Of a stretch of 64,000 nt of DNA, positions 1 through 19,404 are shown one piece after another. Where the stretch lies: positions 20,088,429 through 20,152,428 of the forward strand of contig OW285187.1 in the NCBI GenBank assembly GCA_935421135.1, given 5' to 3'. The stretch's first letter is position 1. Each line of letters begins with the position of its first letter. The notes under the pieces are model-generated. The model was not told the origin of the DNA, made no database searches, and was given only the letters and a program-made list of their open reading frames with translations. This DNA comes from Bugulina stolonifera. Taxonomy: Eukaryota > Bryozoa > Gymnolaemata > Cheilostomatida > Bugulidae. Made by a program: the position numbers and the translations under genes.

Positions 1-181
1 AATACGGTAATACAGTTTACGGTAATGCAGTTTACGGTAATGCAGTTTACGGCAATACAGTTTACGGTAATACAGTTTACGGTAATACAGTTTACGGTAA
101 AACAGTTTATGGTAATACAGTTTACAGTAATACAGTTTACAGTAATACAGTTTACAGTAATACAGTTTACAGCAATACAGT
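1..181. repeat. 15-bp minisatellite at the left edge
   Basis: About 12 copies of a 15-bp unit (acagtttacggtaat, with variants such as acagtttacagtaat). It lies in the LZTR1 intron after the last visible exon, about 70 bp from that exon's donor. The open + frame through it, reading a repeating QFTVI pattern, is a by-product of a unit length divisible by three. The array runs off the window, so its full length is unknown. Confidence 0.9.
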
Positions 182-250
182 TGGGCAATGTTTATGTGCA
201 TGCTACAGTGTGTCTCATACCCAACCTCCAGCTCTGGTACGTTAACTCAC

Positions 251-7876
<7,626 letters not shown>

Positions 7877-7935
7877 GATACCCTTCTAGTCTTCTCTGCA
7901 ATGGCAATACTCACAAATATATACAGTAGGTACAG

Positions 7936-8276
7936 AATAATTTGTGTGGGAATACTTCACCAGAAAAGAAGCAAGTGGTTCTAACACTTGCAAATTGTCT
8001 GAGACAGGTAGCAGAAATAGAGACGAGTTACCTCCAGTATTAGTAAAAAATTATTCAGAAAATATGGATGAAAGGAGAAAGTCAGCTCCTAATAAAGAAA
8101 ATGCAAAGAATGTGAAAATTAAGAAAAAATGTGAATATGTTATTAGTTATTTTCAAATCTCGCCAAAGTGTTCAGAATGTTGGTTTATCAGAACTCATCA
8201 ACTCGAATCTCCAGAGCAAACAGCATGTGTTGCTAACTATAGAATGCATCAGGCTTGCTTTGACTCGAATATCTAG
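7936..8276 (+). pseudogene. BED-type zinc-finger relic (hAT-transposase-like), divergent from LZTR1
   Basis: An open frame begins about 60 bp upstream of the LZTR1 start on the opposite strand. Its first residues, VWEYFTRKEASGSNTCKL, match the start of a BED finger (VW.YF, then a C-x2-C pair), as in hAT transposases and ZBED genes, but the second cysteine reads as serine. The rest is lysine-rich and unrecognised, with a CSECW motif near the end; a stop follows at 8274-8276. There is no ATG before the BED motif (the first ATG is about 40 codons in), and no DDE or hATC domain is present. It is most likely a decayed transposon fragment; a short domesticated protein is possible but unsupported. 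Confidence 0.4.
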
Positions 8277-8654
8277 TGCAGACTTGAGGATTGATGTGTC
8301 AACCTAACCCTACTCAGCTATGTTAGATCATGTTTGTCGTATTCTGGCAACCAATAAACTCATTTCAAATCTACCAGTCAATCTGATTTTTGATCTTATT
8401 TACTATACTACTATTACTACTATTACTTGCAATATAAGGTTGCATATATTTGATATAAGCATAAGATTTGGCTATTGTTGAAGTGGTACTCTTGGGCAAA
8501 CACTTCTTACAAATTATCCCAATACAGGCACAACCTCAACCTATACCTAAGTCGAGGTCCAAACTGCATAACATTGACCAGAGTGGGCATTCACATACAT
8601 AATAGCATTAATAGAGTAAAAGAGTTAATAGGTAAAAGAGTTATTAAACTCACC

Positions 8655-8936
8655 GGCTTATACTCCTCGGCGTGACCAGCCCCTTGCAGCTTGCACTGCC
8701 AGGTGCCAGTGCTGGCCAACTCCCTGTGAGAAGGGCCCAGATGACATTGCCTTTTTTGGCAGGGGCAGGGGAGTTGCCTTGAAGCCATGCTGGCTTGCAT
8801 GACCCCAAGGACTTATATGAGGCACAGGAGCAATTGGGACTGGATGCTCTCCCTAACACCACCGTGACCGGGATTCGAATCTGGAACCTTCAGCATGAAA
8901 GCTCAGCATTCTAACCCCTAAGCCACGGTTGCTCCC
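8655..8936 (-). mobile_element. tRNA-derived SINE (copy 1)
   Basis: On the minus strand the element starts gggagcaaccgtggcttagg, with a pol III A box (tggcttagggg) and B box (gattcgaatcc), followed by a tail domain shared with the copy at 55790-55980 (ggtggtgttagg, agagcatccag, ctcctgtgcctcatataa). The sequence cctatta occurs next to both ends and may be a target duplication. The tail beyond about 8815 is not found in the other copy. Confidence 0.75.
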
Positions 8937-9136
8937 ATAATAGGCAAACACATTATATCATTGTTATTAGAGTTTGTTTAATAATTGATAGTAAGCAAAA
9001 GTAATAGTTCTACTCATAGTAGGTATAGTATAGCTACAAATTCCAATTGGCATAAATAAATATAATTCATGAATGGTATAAGAATAATCAGAATGATAAT
9101 AAATATAATCATAATGGTACAATATGAATATATAAC

Positions 9137-11189
9137 CAAGGAGTAGGGAGAGAGGGGTAAGTTGGGACGCGGCGTAAGTTGGGACAGGGCTGTTTTGGGT
9201 ATTATGAGACCCATTACATTTTTATGGTATGGACCAAAGGTTAGATCAACATAAATAAACTTAACCCACTATTTTGTTTTTTAAGTTGAATAAATATTTT
9301 TTTTGTAATTTGCAATAATGTAATATTTGCATGTTTGAGTAAATTTTTTTTCTTGACGAGCTTCTAAATTTTTTAATGAAAGAATGACTCAATAGGTTTG
9401 AAAATCTGCAGTTAGAGACTCTATAGTATCTAGTTAGACCAACTAAAGTCAAAATTAGTTCAAGTAGAAAATCTTAGTAAAAAATTGTGTTTTACAAAAA
9501 ATTGGGGGTGTGAGGCAAGTTGGGACGCTGGAAGTGGGGCAAGATGAGACACCATTTGTAATAATAAATTATGTTTGTGGGATGATATGAATCCAAGATG
9601 ACACTGTAATTTCACCTTTTCTCTAACTAAAAGTTGTTTGATGAATCTTGGATAGCATTTGACTTTGGTAAAGAACTCTAATCCTGTGCGGGGATGGCAT
9701 TTTAGGTAGTATTGATATTACTCGTTGTAGAAACAGGTCAAACCTGACTCATTGCTATAACAGCTTTTGATCTCTGTTCTGTCCTCACTTTACTCATGAC
9801 CCTGACAGCAGTAGCACCAATACAATGTATAAACTACATCCTTTTCCTCCTCATACCTACAATTCGAACACCGTTTAATGCTCCTTTTGAAACCCCCACC
9901 AGACCAACTAACACCATCAGGCAGCACCAAGCTAATAATCCAATAAATTATTAGGAATAATTTAGTTATAAACTTTGTGGGATTCACTCTTTGTTGTTCA
10001 AACTAGACAAGTAGGCTATATACAATCAATGTCTCTCCACACTTCTTGTTACCCAACCCCAGTTGAACAACCATCTTCGGTGAGAGTACCAAGGAATTGT
10101 TTAATCAAACATCATTGATAATCTATTTACAAAGTTGTAGGTTTTACATCCGTAACATATCCAATTTACCACTGGCCAAAACCCAGGAAAGGTAATTAGC
10201 ACCAAGAGAAAGACGCAGGTTGGATAGACTCCATCGCATGAATGAGGCTGAGGCGGATTGACTACTATCGCCTGTGTCATGAATGCTGCTGTAAATTCTG
10301 GGTTGGGTTGCCAAGTTGCCAATCTTTTTTCTGCTCAATGATTTCACTTTATCTAGAGTGTCAGTTGTTCAATTGTACATCAAACTCTAATAATAATTGT
10401 AGTAAAAATCAACATTTTTGCCTATGATATTTTTTAGTATTGGTTTATTTCTGGTGTTTTGGTTTCATATTCTATCTATTTTAAGTGACAAACTTAAAGC
10501 TGTACCAAAACTAGAAAAATGATCACCTACGATGCGCTAGTTTTTTATAGTTTCAAGTCTAATATGCATAAGTAGACTGGAACTTAGTCAAAAAAGAGCT
10601 TTATAAATTATTACACCTATAAGGCGCCAAATGAATTAAGGGTTTTTCATGTACAAGCTGGCATCCTCCTATATTAACAAAGATTTACTTAACAAAAAAT
10701 TCTCTTTTACATCAAAACAATTTTCATACTTTCCTTAGACTATCTTGTAATAAAAAAAATTAAACACTTCGAGTTTGAACTAAATTAAGGTCCAGCAGTC
10801 TTTTACAGACATGTTTTTTGACATATATACATGTGGCAATAATTTTAAATATGTGTAATATTATTGTAATATTTCAATTCTATCTGTTCATGATAAAAAA
10901 TGAGACTAATCTAACCCTAAAATCTATATTTTCAATGGTGTCCCAACTTGCCCCACACCTGTCCCAACTTACCCCGTCAGTGGGGTAAGTTGGGACGTTT
11001 GACATGTGCTGCCAAATCATGGATTACCGCACTATGCTGACTTATCAATGTGTGTGCTTCAGGCTACAGTTAGACAACATATTAAAGTACCTCAATGCAA
11101 AAAATGATGATGCTATGACCTCTAGACTCCGTATTATTCCCAAAAAACCAAAAATTGTCCCAACTTACCCCGCTCTCCCCTACTCCTTG
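9137..11189. mobile_element. 2.05-kb DNA transposon with TIRs and a 7-bp target duplication
   Basis: Terminal inverted repeats start caaggagtaggg at both ends, extend about 33 bp with a few mismatches, and are flanked by direct repeats atataac at 9130-9136 and 11190-11196. The motif ggggtaagttgggac and variants recur near both ends in both orientations (about 9155, 9173, 9508, 9534, 10934, 10952, 10981, 11158). The interior has no long open frame. Short minus-strand frames exist at 9790-9987 (ending with spaced Cys pairs, RCSNC and CYCC) and 10101-10347; they may be relics of a transposase but I cannot assign a superfamily. It is a non-autonomous or decayed copy. Confidence 0.85.
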
Positions 11190-11196
11190 ATATAAC

Positions 11197-13362
11197 CAAT
11201 AATCATAATGGTATAAATAGACCCATACTGATACTGATTCTAGTAAATTAATTATTAATTTAATAGAAATAGTAAAAACAAATTTAACAGACTAGATGAG
11301 ATAAATATCATCATAATCTAATTTCATGTGATAGCTTTGATAAAAACTATAAAGAACAGAATGGCCAATGGAATTAAATAAATAAATTCAAAACTCAAAT
11401 TGTTATTGTTGGTTATTTAATTTTATTTTCATTAGATTAAATTTTTAATTGCTTACTCCTCGAATTTAAGTTCTCACTCATCATTATTAGAAGATTATAG
11501 ATTTATATTCATACATGGTAGTATAAAGAGTAGATAGTTAAGTAGCTAGTTTATTATATATAAATAAACTAGCTACTTAACTTTTTATAATTTTTGGAAA
11601 AAATAGTATGAAAATAAGACATGTTATTTGGTACTATAGCCTTAAAAATACCACAACTAATTTATATTGATAAGCATTTTTAAGCGTCTTTGCAGTTTCT
11701 AAAATAATAATTTATAATTAATATTTTTTATCTTTGACCATTTGGGCACTTGAAATTAATAAATTCACACGAATTTTGGATGTAACTAAATGTATTTGTG
11801 AGGCTACAAACCCCGGAAACAGCTTCATTGACAACCTTTGCTAGAAGCCAAGTCCTTTAAATGAGGTGAAGATTGCGTTATTATATTATGTATAAACATA
11901 GAGATAACTCTATGTGCATAAAGATTAAAGATACTATTAGCCAAAGATAGATGATAGTGGCTTCTTTTTCTGCTATTCACTAACTCACTAACTTGATTTT
12001 AACTGGGCATGTTTTTTGGTTTTGATTCACTCTCATAGACTTAGAGATAGATAGTCAGAGTGTAAAAATTGGTGTTGTTGTATTTGATGTTCAGTAGAGT
12101 ACTAGTAATAGAATGATTCCTAGAAAGACATATTTTGTTAGTAATATATTATTTTGTCTATAATTTTAATGTTAAATTATTAGATTAAAAATTTTAGGGC
12201 TATAATTTTTAATTCCATTTTTATTATTCATATTTTATCATACTGATAATGAGGATTATATATTTTATTGCAATTATTTCACAATATTACATTTGCTTAT
12301 AAATTTATTGTTCTAACCTTCTTCCTTACAAAATTAAAATACTGTATATATAAATCTTTTATGCTATTATTTATTTCCCTCTTGATTAGTTATTAACATA
12401 CATATTGCCCAGTAATATCGTCAGTAAGTCAAATGTTTCCATGAACCTACCTTGTCTGTTACCAAATGTGAATGCGTATAAGAGTCATGTAGGCACTGTG
12501 GTTACTCCTCCAGAGTCTCAAATATGTATTATGTATCTCTTCACCATGTGTCTTGTTGTGAAAAATCTATTGAAAACTGAACCCAAGGTAAGAGCTGAGA
12601 AAACTTGGAGAGTGACCCAAAACACTTACACCTTACTGACCTTTTGTTTGCATATGTTACACTCTTGTGATCTGAAGACCATGGGACTGATTCATGGGCT
12701 TTTGTATTTACAGTAACACATATTATTATGCACTGGTCTTGGCAATTAACCAAGCATATTAATAGTTTTTACATGTAGATGTATATTCATACTTACAATC
12801 GAATGCAAAGGCTCACTAGACAGTAGGGTAGTATAGAATAAGATGAAAACTTGCTTACCAGGGTTATGCAGTTGCTGCATATTGATCAAGCCCTGAGGAT
12901 GACATCATCTTTGCACAAACTAAAGGCTAGCACGCATGCAAGCGGTAGGGATGAGTAAGGGTGTTCACACCATAGAGTTATCTCTATGGTTCACACCATT
13001 ATCCATTATTTCATTTTACAAACTCAAGGCCTACTTACTTACATGTGGATATAGGTGTGCAATTCGCTGTGTCATTGTTTTAGGACTTAAATTATAGCTG
13101 GGAATGAAATAAAATAAGAGACAGGTTCATTTCTTGACAAAATAATCTTAGGGCGGAACAGTTTTTTGGTGAAATTGAATTGACTTATCCGATTAAATTT
13201 AGAATTCGACTAAATTTGTATTCCATGTCTTAGATTAATTATACAATATTTGTTCTTGATGCCCTCAAATTGACTTTTTATTTTATTTATTTTGTAACAT
13301 GTACAGTACTTGTGCCGGTTATTGATGTAACATTTAAGTGGTCCTTGATTCTTTAGGTTATA
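11197..13362. other. AT-rich intergenic stretch before FAIM
   Basis: No gene recognised. A 103-codon open frame at 12405-12716 (+) has no family resemblance. The palindrome catagagataactctatg occurs near 11898 and its reverse complement near 12975; both are short hairpins of unknown meaning. The FAIM promoter must lie toward the right end, but no clear core element was seen. Confidence 0.5.
11536..11582. repeat. Perfect 20-bp inverted repeat (hairpin)
   Basis: Arms 11536-11555 and 11563-11582 are exact reverse complements (agttaagtagctagtttatt) with a 7-bp loop. This is longer than expected by chance even in AT-rich DNA; it may be a collapsed foldback transposon. Confidence 0.8.
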
Positions 13363-14400
13363 ATGGCATCCAGTGATCTCGTAGCTCAATGGCAAGTGCC
13401 ACTTAGTGATGGAATTCATTTAATAGAATTTGAACACGGCACCACCACTGGTAAAAGAATTATTAGAATCAATGGAAAGGTACACATTATTTACAAGCAA
13501 AGAATATATTATTCCATATTAATCAATGTTTCTACATATTGTATTATCATGATAGTATATTATAACATGTACATGTAGATCTGGTTTCCCACAGACATCT
13601 ATGCTTAGCCTGCTGTTATTTGGATCAATAACCCTGAAGCAAATAAAAAGGAAGTATTCATTACTGATGGAAGCATACCAATGTGAAGTTTTCACCTTTT
13701 TGACAAGAGAGAACAACTGTGGTATTATGATATGGATCCCCCATACGCATTGTAAATGTATAACATTTGATTTGTCATGACAGGAGATATATAGAGTAGA
13801 CTGGATGTTTAAGCTGGTGGGATCAGAAATATTCACAATTGGCAAGAAAAATGTTCACTGTGCCATATTTATTCAAGCTGCAGACGGATTTACCTATGCT
13901 TACAGTCTGGAGGTGGGTGGTAAACCACTGGAAAAGTTTACTGAAAGCCGATCAAAAATTGAAAATACCTGGTGTATTCCCGTGAACGGAACAATGACCA
14001 GGGTAGTTTTAGGTAAGTAAAAAGTAGTACTGTTGGACAGCTACCTCATTACCATAACAACACTGTCAAATTGAATGATCAGTTCATATAATCGTTTATA
14101 TATCTTGCCTGTAGAAAAGGACACACTAGATGTCTGGGTGAATGGTCAAAAGGTGGATTCTACAGTAAGTATGTTCAAATTATAAATAAATGTAATAAAA
14201 ATATTGTTTATTGTGTCAACATGCATTTTATATAATATTATAACAAACAGGGTGAATTTACCGATGAAGGAACAGAGACCCACTTTGATGTTGGAGGTCA
14301 TCAGATGTGTATAAAAGCTGTAAGTAGCGGGAAAAGGAGGGAGGGAATCATTCACAGTCTTATAATGGATGATGTAGAAATACCACCTTCACTGGAATGA
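13363..14400 (+). CDS. FAIM: FAIM, Fas apoptotic inhibitory molecule
   Basis: Four exons: 13363-13479, 13784-14012, 14115-14164, 14251-14400, all GT-AG and in phase, giving 181 residues; the vertebrate short form is about 179. The protein follows the family end to end: DLVAQWQVPLSDGIHLIEFE and HGTTTGKR in exon 1, WMFKLVG and FAYEYTLE-like FTYAYSLE in exon 2, the DVW.NG segment in exon 3, and DEGTETHF, IKAVSSGKRREGIIHSL in exon 4. FAIM is a small cytosolic beta-sandwich protein that dampens Fas/TNF-family death signalling and limits protein aggregation in vertebrates; its role in early animals is unknown. The start has an A at -3 (ttataATGG context). It converges on URM1, with 377 bp between the two stop codons. 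Confidence 0.96.
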
Positions 14401-14777
14401 CTTTATATATCTGTATTTAGCAATAACTACTTTAGCAATAACACTTTTATTGAATGATATTAGACTACTTGTATTTGTTTTTATACTATTGGATTACATT
14501 AACATTATTCAACCAAATGTGAACAAAACTTTGGACACTCTATATATAGTCTATGTTTAGTATAGTAGGTTGATCCATGAGCTTGTCATATATGTACAGT
14601 ATTTAGGTAAAATGAAAAGGCATTAATGTCTCATCAACAACATGCAGCTTTTTACAAATTCAACATTATACTCTTTTATGATGCATAAATACAAATATAG
14701 TTCTGTCATAAAATGCTCCAAAAGAAACATACAAAATTAAAAACAAGGAATAAATACGATGTATTTAAACATAAACT

Positions 14778-15377
14778 CTATCCACCGTGCAGAGTGGAAA
14801 TAAATACTATTTTGTCATTATTCTGTATTTGATAGGACAGCTCTCCTAACAACAGCCAATCAGTGTCATTCACCAATACCAGAATACCTGGCCTCACAGA
14901 ATCCCCACTAATAAATAGATCTGGCCTTTCCTCCAAGATATTCTCCTGTTATCAAGAGGAGAGAGAAAATATTATAGGGAGCTACTACAGACTACCATAA
15001 TTTGCAATGTGTACATGTACAGTATAATATGATGCAGGCCTATTATAGGCTATAGGCTTATATGCCTACATGTACTGCACTTACAATATATATAGGTAAA
15101 TAACTGTCAGAAAAGCTTATTGAACCAGACTGAGCCGGAGTGGATGCTAACAAGTCTATACTGTACATGTATAAGCATACCGGTAATAAATAGGACAGGC
15201 CTATGATCATAGCAAGGTGTACCTAGTAGTAAAGTGCCAACATACCTTAATCCAAATGAGTAGTTCTTTAACAGTCCATACCTTGCCACCAGCTAGTGCA
15301 ACATCCATTGACTTTTTGTTTCCAAACAACAGTTCTGCTCCTCCACTAAATTCCAACTTGACATTTAGTTCAGCCAT
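14778..15377 (-). CDS. URM1: URM1, ubiquitin-related modifier and sulfur carrier
   Basis: Two exons, 15246-15377 and 14778-14945, encode 99 residues (the human protein has 101). Family features include [10 protein letters not shown] near the start, VKELLIWIK at the end of exon 1, [35 protein letters not shown] and the C-terminal STLHGG. The terminal Gly-Gly is the site of thiocarboxylation; URM1 is activated by MOCS3/Uba4 and gives sulfur for 2-thiolation of wobble uridine in cytosolic tRNAs, and it can also be attached to proteins. The start [10 protein letters not shown] matches the family; the open frame continues upstream but without similarity. The gene is convergent with FAIM. Confidence 0.96.
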
Positions 15378-15511
15378 ACTGAGTGTACAGAAGTATAGGA
15401 CAATATTAATACGCAAGCAGAGGAGGAATATATCTCCTACATTGTATATAATATGTGCCCACAATGTATGAGCCTGTTGCAAGTAGTAAAATAGACTGAG
15501 CAGACCTGTAC

Positions 15512-15623
15512 CTGGGTGGCCTGGTTTTTCACTGCAATCAGACTGTATCTTAAATTTTTGTCAATCAGGAGAACTGGTGAGGTCGCATTGAAATCCTGCA
15601 TTCCAACACTTGAATATTCCAAC
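15512..15623 (-). other. Possible exon upstream of URM1, identity unknown
   Basis: A 112-nt segment has a good acceptor (pyrimidine-rich, ending tttag) and donor (cag then gtacag) and one frame open throughout, containing GMQDFNATSPVLLIDKNLRY. I do not recognise the protein. It could be a 5' exon of URM1, an exon of another minus-strand gene, or a chance open frame. Confidence 0.3.
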
Positions 15624-15808
15624 CTAAACAATGTAAACAAACCATGGAGCAATCTAGTCACCGTGGCAACCGCCCTTACTGGACTCCACATACTTTGCAG
15701 TTCTATGAATAATAATCCTTAAAATCCTCGAAACCAGAAATTATGCACCCCTGGGAAAATCCGCAGCCATTTACTTCTTCAAACTTTGGAAACCTCCCTC
15801 CCCCCCAC

Positions 15809-15976
15809 GGTACAAAGTATGGTCCTCTCTACTTCCGGTACAAAGTATGGTCCTTTTTACTTCCGGTACAAAGTATGGTCCTCTCTACTTCCGGTACAAA
15901 GTATGGTCCTCTCTACTTCCGGTACAAAGGATGGTCCTCTCTACTTCCGGTACAAAGTATGGTCCTCTCTACTTCC
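15809..15976. repeat. 28-bp minisatellite, 6 copies
   Basis: Six consecutive copies of ggtacaaagtatggtcctct plus ctacttcc, 168 bp in total, with only isolated differences between units. It lies about 430 bp upstream of the URM1 start codon. The near identity suggests recent expansion. Open frames through it are by-products. Confidence 0.95.
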
Positions 15977-16214
15977 GTTTTGCCACCTCTCCTACAGAAT
16001 CTTGCAATCAGACTGAATGATCTCCGGTTAAGGAACTTGATTCTCAAAATGCTCTGAGTAATCATATTGGAAAACTTCCTATTTAGTGTAATCTCATTGT
16101 ATGATTTAGAGGGGCTTTGGTTTAGATCTCATTTGGAAGATTGTTTATTACCAAGCAACGGCAGTAGCTTTTCGTTATCCAGTGTTGTCAATCCTAGTGA
16201 ATATGGAGTCAACC

Positions 16215-16432
16215 GGACAGTTCTAAACCAGACAGTTCGAAACTGTGTAGATTACATTTATAAGAGCAAAACTCACAGATAATTAATCATAGTTAATTAA
16301 AAATAATTAAGTTAAATAAAAAATAATACTAAAATAAAAATTAGTTGAAATCTGGTGGTTGGGGTTAGGCACTTCGAACTGTCCCGTGTTGAACTGTCCA
16401 CTTTCGAAACGAACTGTCTTTTTCAAACAGTC
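16215..16432. mobile_element. MITE with gacagttcgaaac-type ends (copy 1)
   Basis: About 220 bp. Both ends carry several copies of a gacagtt(c/t)gaaa motif in opposite orientation, the middle is AT-rich, and aaatctggtggttggggttagg is near one end. A second copy, in the opposite orientation, is at 40192-40441. No coding capacity and no obvious target duplication. Confidence 0.7.
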
Positions 16433-18830
16433 ACACATTCCCGGAGCCTACAAGTAGGCTTAAAGCATTATTCTGGATGTTTCCACTCTGTGCACTGTTC
16501 TTGGTGCAGATTTCATATTCAAGGACTGATTGTTTTTAGAATTGTGAAGTCAAGCAGTTTGGCCTTTTTAGAAGCTCCATCAACAAATATTTCATACTTC
16601 CTAGGACTTTTCTGGACTACTCAAAAATCCGAATAGCCTATGCAATTCTCATGGAGTATGCCTGGATATCAGTTTTGATAATTTCAGTTTTAGGGGCCAT
16701 TACAAAAAATGCTTGGATTTTGTTTCATCGAATGACATTTTGCATTCTTTCAACCAATTATAAGCAGCACTTATATTACCCTGGAATGTTACAGCCACTC
16801 CTTGATTCTCAACTCATGGGTACAGCAAATTTTACTGATTATTTCTTAAGACTATGCATTAATGTCAAACAATAGTGTCAAGATTCTAATCGCTAAGGTA
16901 GAAAACAACCTCACCAATTTATGGTAATAGTTATGCTGAGGAAAGATGGGCTCGGGGTTAGCAGTAACCATTATAAGGCCACATATATGTAGTAAGAGAT
17001 GTTACTCAGACTTCAGACCCGATGGTATACCGGGTCTGAGGCTTTTCGTGGAATAATTATTTATTGAGCAATTCTTGTACGCCGATAGGACATCGACCCC
17101 CTGACCTTCCGGAGGAAATTAGATTCATACAAAAGGGGCTGCTTTTTTATGTTAGTTGTTGTGTTGATCTAAAAAAACACCTCTCTATTTCCACTGGGCA
17201 GGATACTTTAGACTATACTAGGAGTTTCTCAGCCAAGTTTTCCATGGAACTCGGGTCTGGAGCAACTAGAATATTAGGGGCAAGCATAACAACTTGGACC
17301 TAGCATACAGCACCCATGAATAGAATATACATGTAGTTAAGTCAACCCACGACAGTTCACAGTTGGACCTGTTGGTCACCCTCACAATAACAAGATTCAG
17401 ATTGGAGATTTTCTTAGCAGTAGAGCAGTAGACAGGTCGACCCACGGGTCCAATTGCAACTTCAGTGTCTTGTGAAGTTGGGTCAGGTCTAGCCAGTACC
17501 TACTAAAATTACCATTCCACATCATGTAAAATGTATCTAGGCTTGTTAAATTATATACATGTATATGGATAATAATATAATGATATTATTACAATAATAA
17601 TTACGCCTATATTATAATAAATTATATGATAAATTAAGATTTAGAAATGATTGATATCCCATGGCATCAGCATCAGCATAGCGAACTGTTGTGTAAAAAA
17701 GTCATAAGTGACTTTAACTGTAATACTGTAATCCATGAAAAACCTTGCAAAGGTGTAGCTGGGCATGTATTTTTTATATATTACTTTATGAAATTATGGT
17801 AAAGAACTAGTCTATACATATAGTAATATTGATATTCATATATTAATCAGGGGGGTGACTTTCTTGAAAAAGTTGAGGCGGGAAAATTTTTGGAAAATGC
17901 ACACAAAACTGCTATGTTGATGCGTCTGACCTGTATATTTGAGCAATACATAATGGTACAAAAGTACAAAATGATGTAAAGTAAACTGCAAATTATTCCA
18001 CTACAAAAAAGTGCTTCTCTGTTTGGCTTGGTCATGAAGTACCATTGTTACAGTAGTCCTTTACATGACATAGGCCTACAAATGTACATGTACACACATG
18101 AATAAGAGGGGAAATAATGTGAAATTAGTTGGTGGATAGAGATGGAAATTGGTATCCTAGGTTCCCCAAATCCTGAAGAATATGGACCATTTAGTACATG
18201 GCATCCATATGTATATTGAGACACACTGCTTTTACCTGTCTGCCTTGTAACGTTTGAGGACATTTTGATGCCCTCAAATATTACAAAATTAATGCCTTCA
18301 AAAATGTCTTCAAAAATAATGCTAGCGCTGTCACAACATAAATAGGGTTCATTGACACGAGTCATTATTTTTGTTTTAATAACTTGTAATAACATTATTT
18401 TGCTATGGCCACAATACTCTAGCAAAATTCACTCATTGTAAAGTAATTAGTATAGTCTATTTCCCTGGCAAATAGAAATTAGAGAAAACCAGAGGGTGGA
18501 GTACTGAAACACCCTTATTATAAATTGTATAGGTCGGATGAAGGCTCAGTTCCAAAGCTAGCCTTTGGCATATTATTCATCATAATAGCATAATTTTCAT
18601 CAGAGTATGTTTATGTTATGCTAGAGGCAGGGTAGTAGCGCCTTCCAACTATGACTGAGAAAATAGCTTGATTTTTGCTTTTGATTGACAAAACGTTCAG
18701 GCGGCTAGGGCCGCCTCAGCCGCCTAAGCCGCCTAGATAGTTACGGCCATGTTAATATAAATATACGATCTAGACTGATCATTTAATATTGTATAGAGTA
18801 TTAGTAGCAATGATTTGATACGGTGTTATA
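16433..18830. other. Intergenic stretch without a recognised gene
   Basis: No supported gene. There is a short hairpin at 17016-17040 (cagacccg / cgggtctg arms, 9-base loop) and a cluster of ccgcct repeats near 18701-18736. Open frames of 60-125 codons show no family resemblance. Confidence 0.5.
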
Positions 18831-18839
18831 TTAGATGTA

Positions 18840-19404
18840 TATAGCATGTAAACAGCACATGGTACAGTACAGAGTGTCCACTGGCCAGTCCTGCAATTCC
18901 AACCTAGTAATTATTGCAGTGTCGTGTGCATTGTCATTGTAGGCCTACGCACTACTTACACTACACTTACACTATTTAGGCGTACTTACACTGTGTGTAC
19001 TTGTGATCACTATCTATGCACTGTGACTGTGTAGTATCATGTAGGTTACACACTGTCTAAATCTTAAATGTTACTTGTGTTGTGTATCCTCATAGCTAAC
19101 TCTTTGCACTGATGAAGTAAAAAATGATAAATCTAAATGGGTAGACAATTGAGACCTGTTTTCAATGTTGATGTTGGCTATACAGTGTACGGAAGTTTTA
19201 TCCACCACATTGACTTGGTAGAACCAAGGAGTAAGAAGAACCCAATTCAAAGTCATAAGAAGATAAAGATAAGTCAAGTCATTGTGATTGTCAAGTAAGT
19301 TATTCACTCAGGTGTCCAAGTCAAGTCACATTGATCTGCAAGTTCAAGTCAAGTCAGCAAGTTGAGTCAAGCCAAACCTATGACTTGGATCCAGCCGGCC
19401 CTGA
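18840..19404. mobile_element. Partial copy of the hAT-like element at 26515
   Basis: Shares, in the opposite orientation, long stretches with 26515-27439: the caagtcaagtc-rich end, the segment with cagtgtacggaag-like sequence, and the cagcacatggtacagtacag / tggccagtcctgcaattc part. The right end (atgacttggatccagc ... ccctg, about 19380-19404) matches that element's TIR. The left end is not clear, so this copy is truncated or eroded. Confidence 0.65.

Noticed and set aside
8591..8862. Two minus-strand open frames of about 70 codons
   Set aside because: They lie inside the SINE and have no protein similarity.
12405..12716. 103-codon open frame upstream of FAIM
   Set aside because: No recognisable family, no supporting splice or promoter signals; its start is not an ATG in good context.
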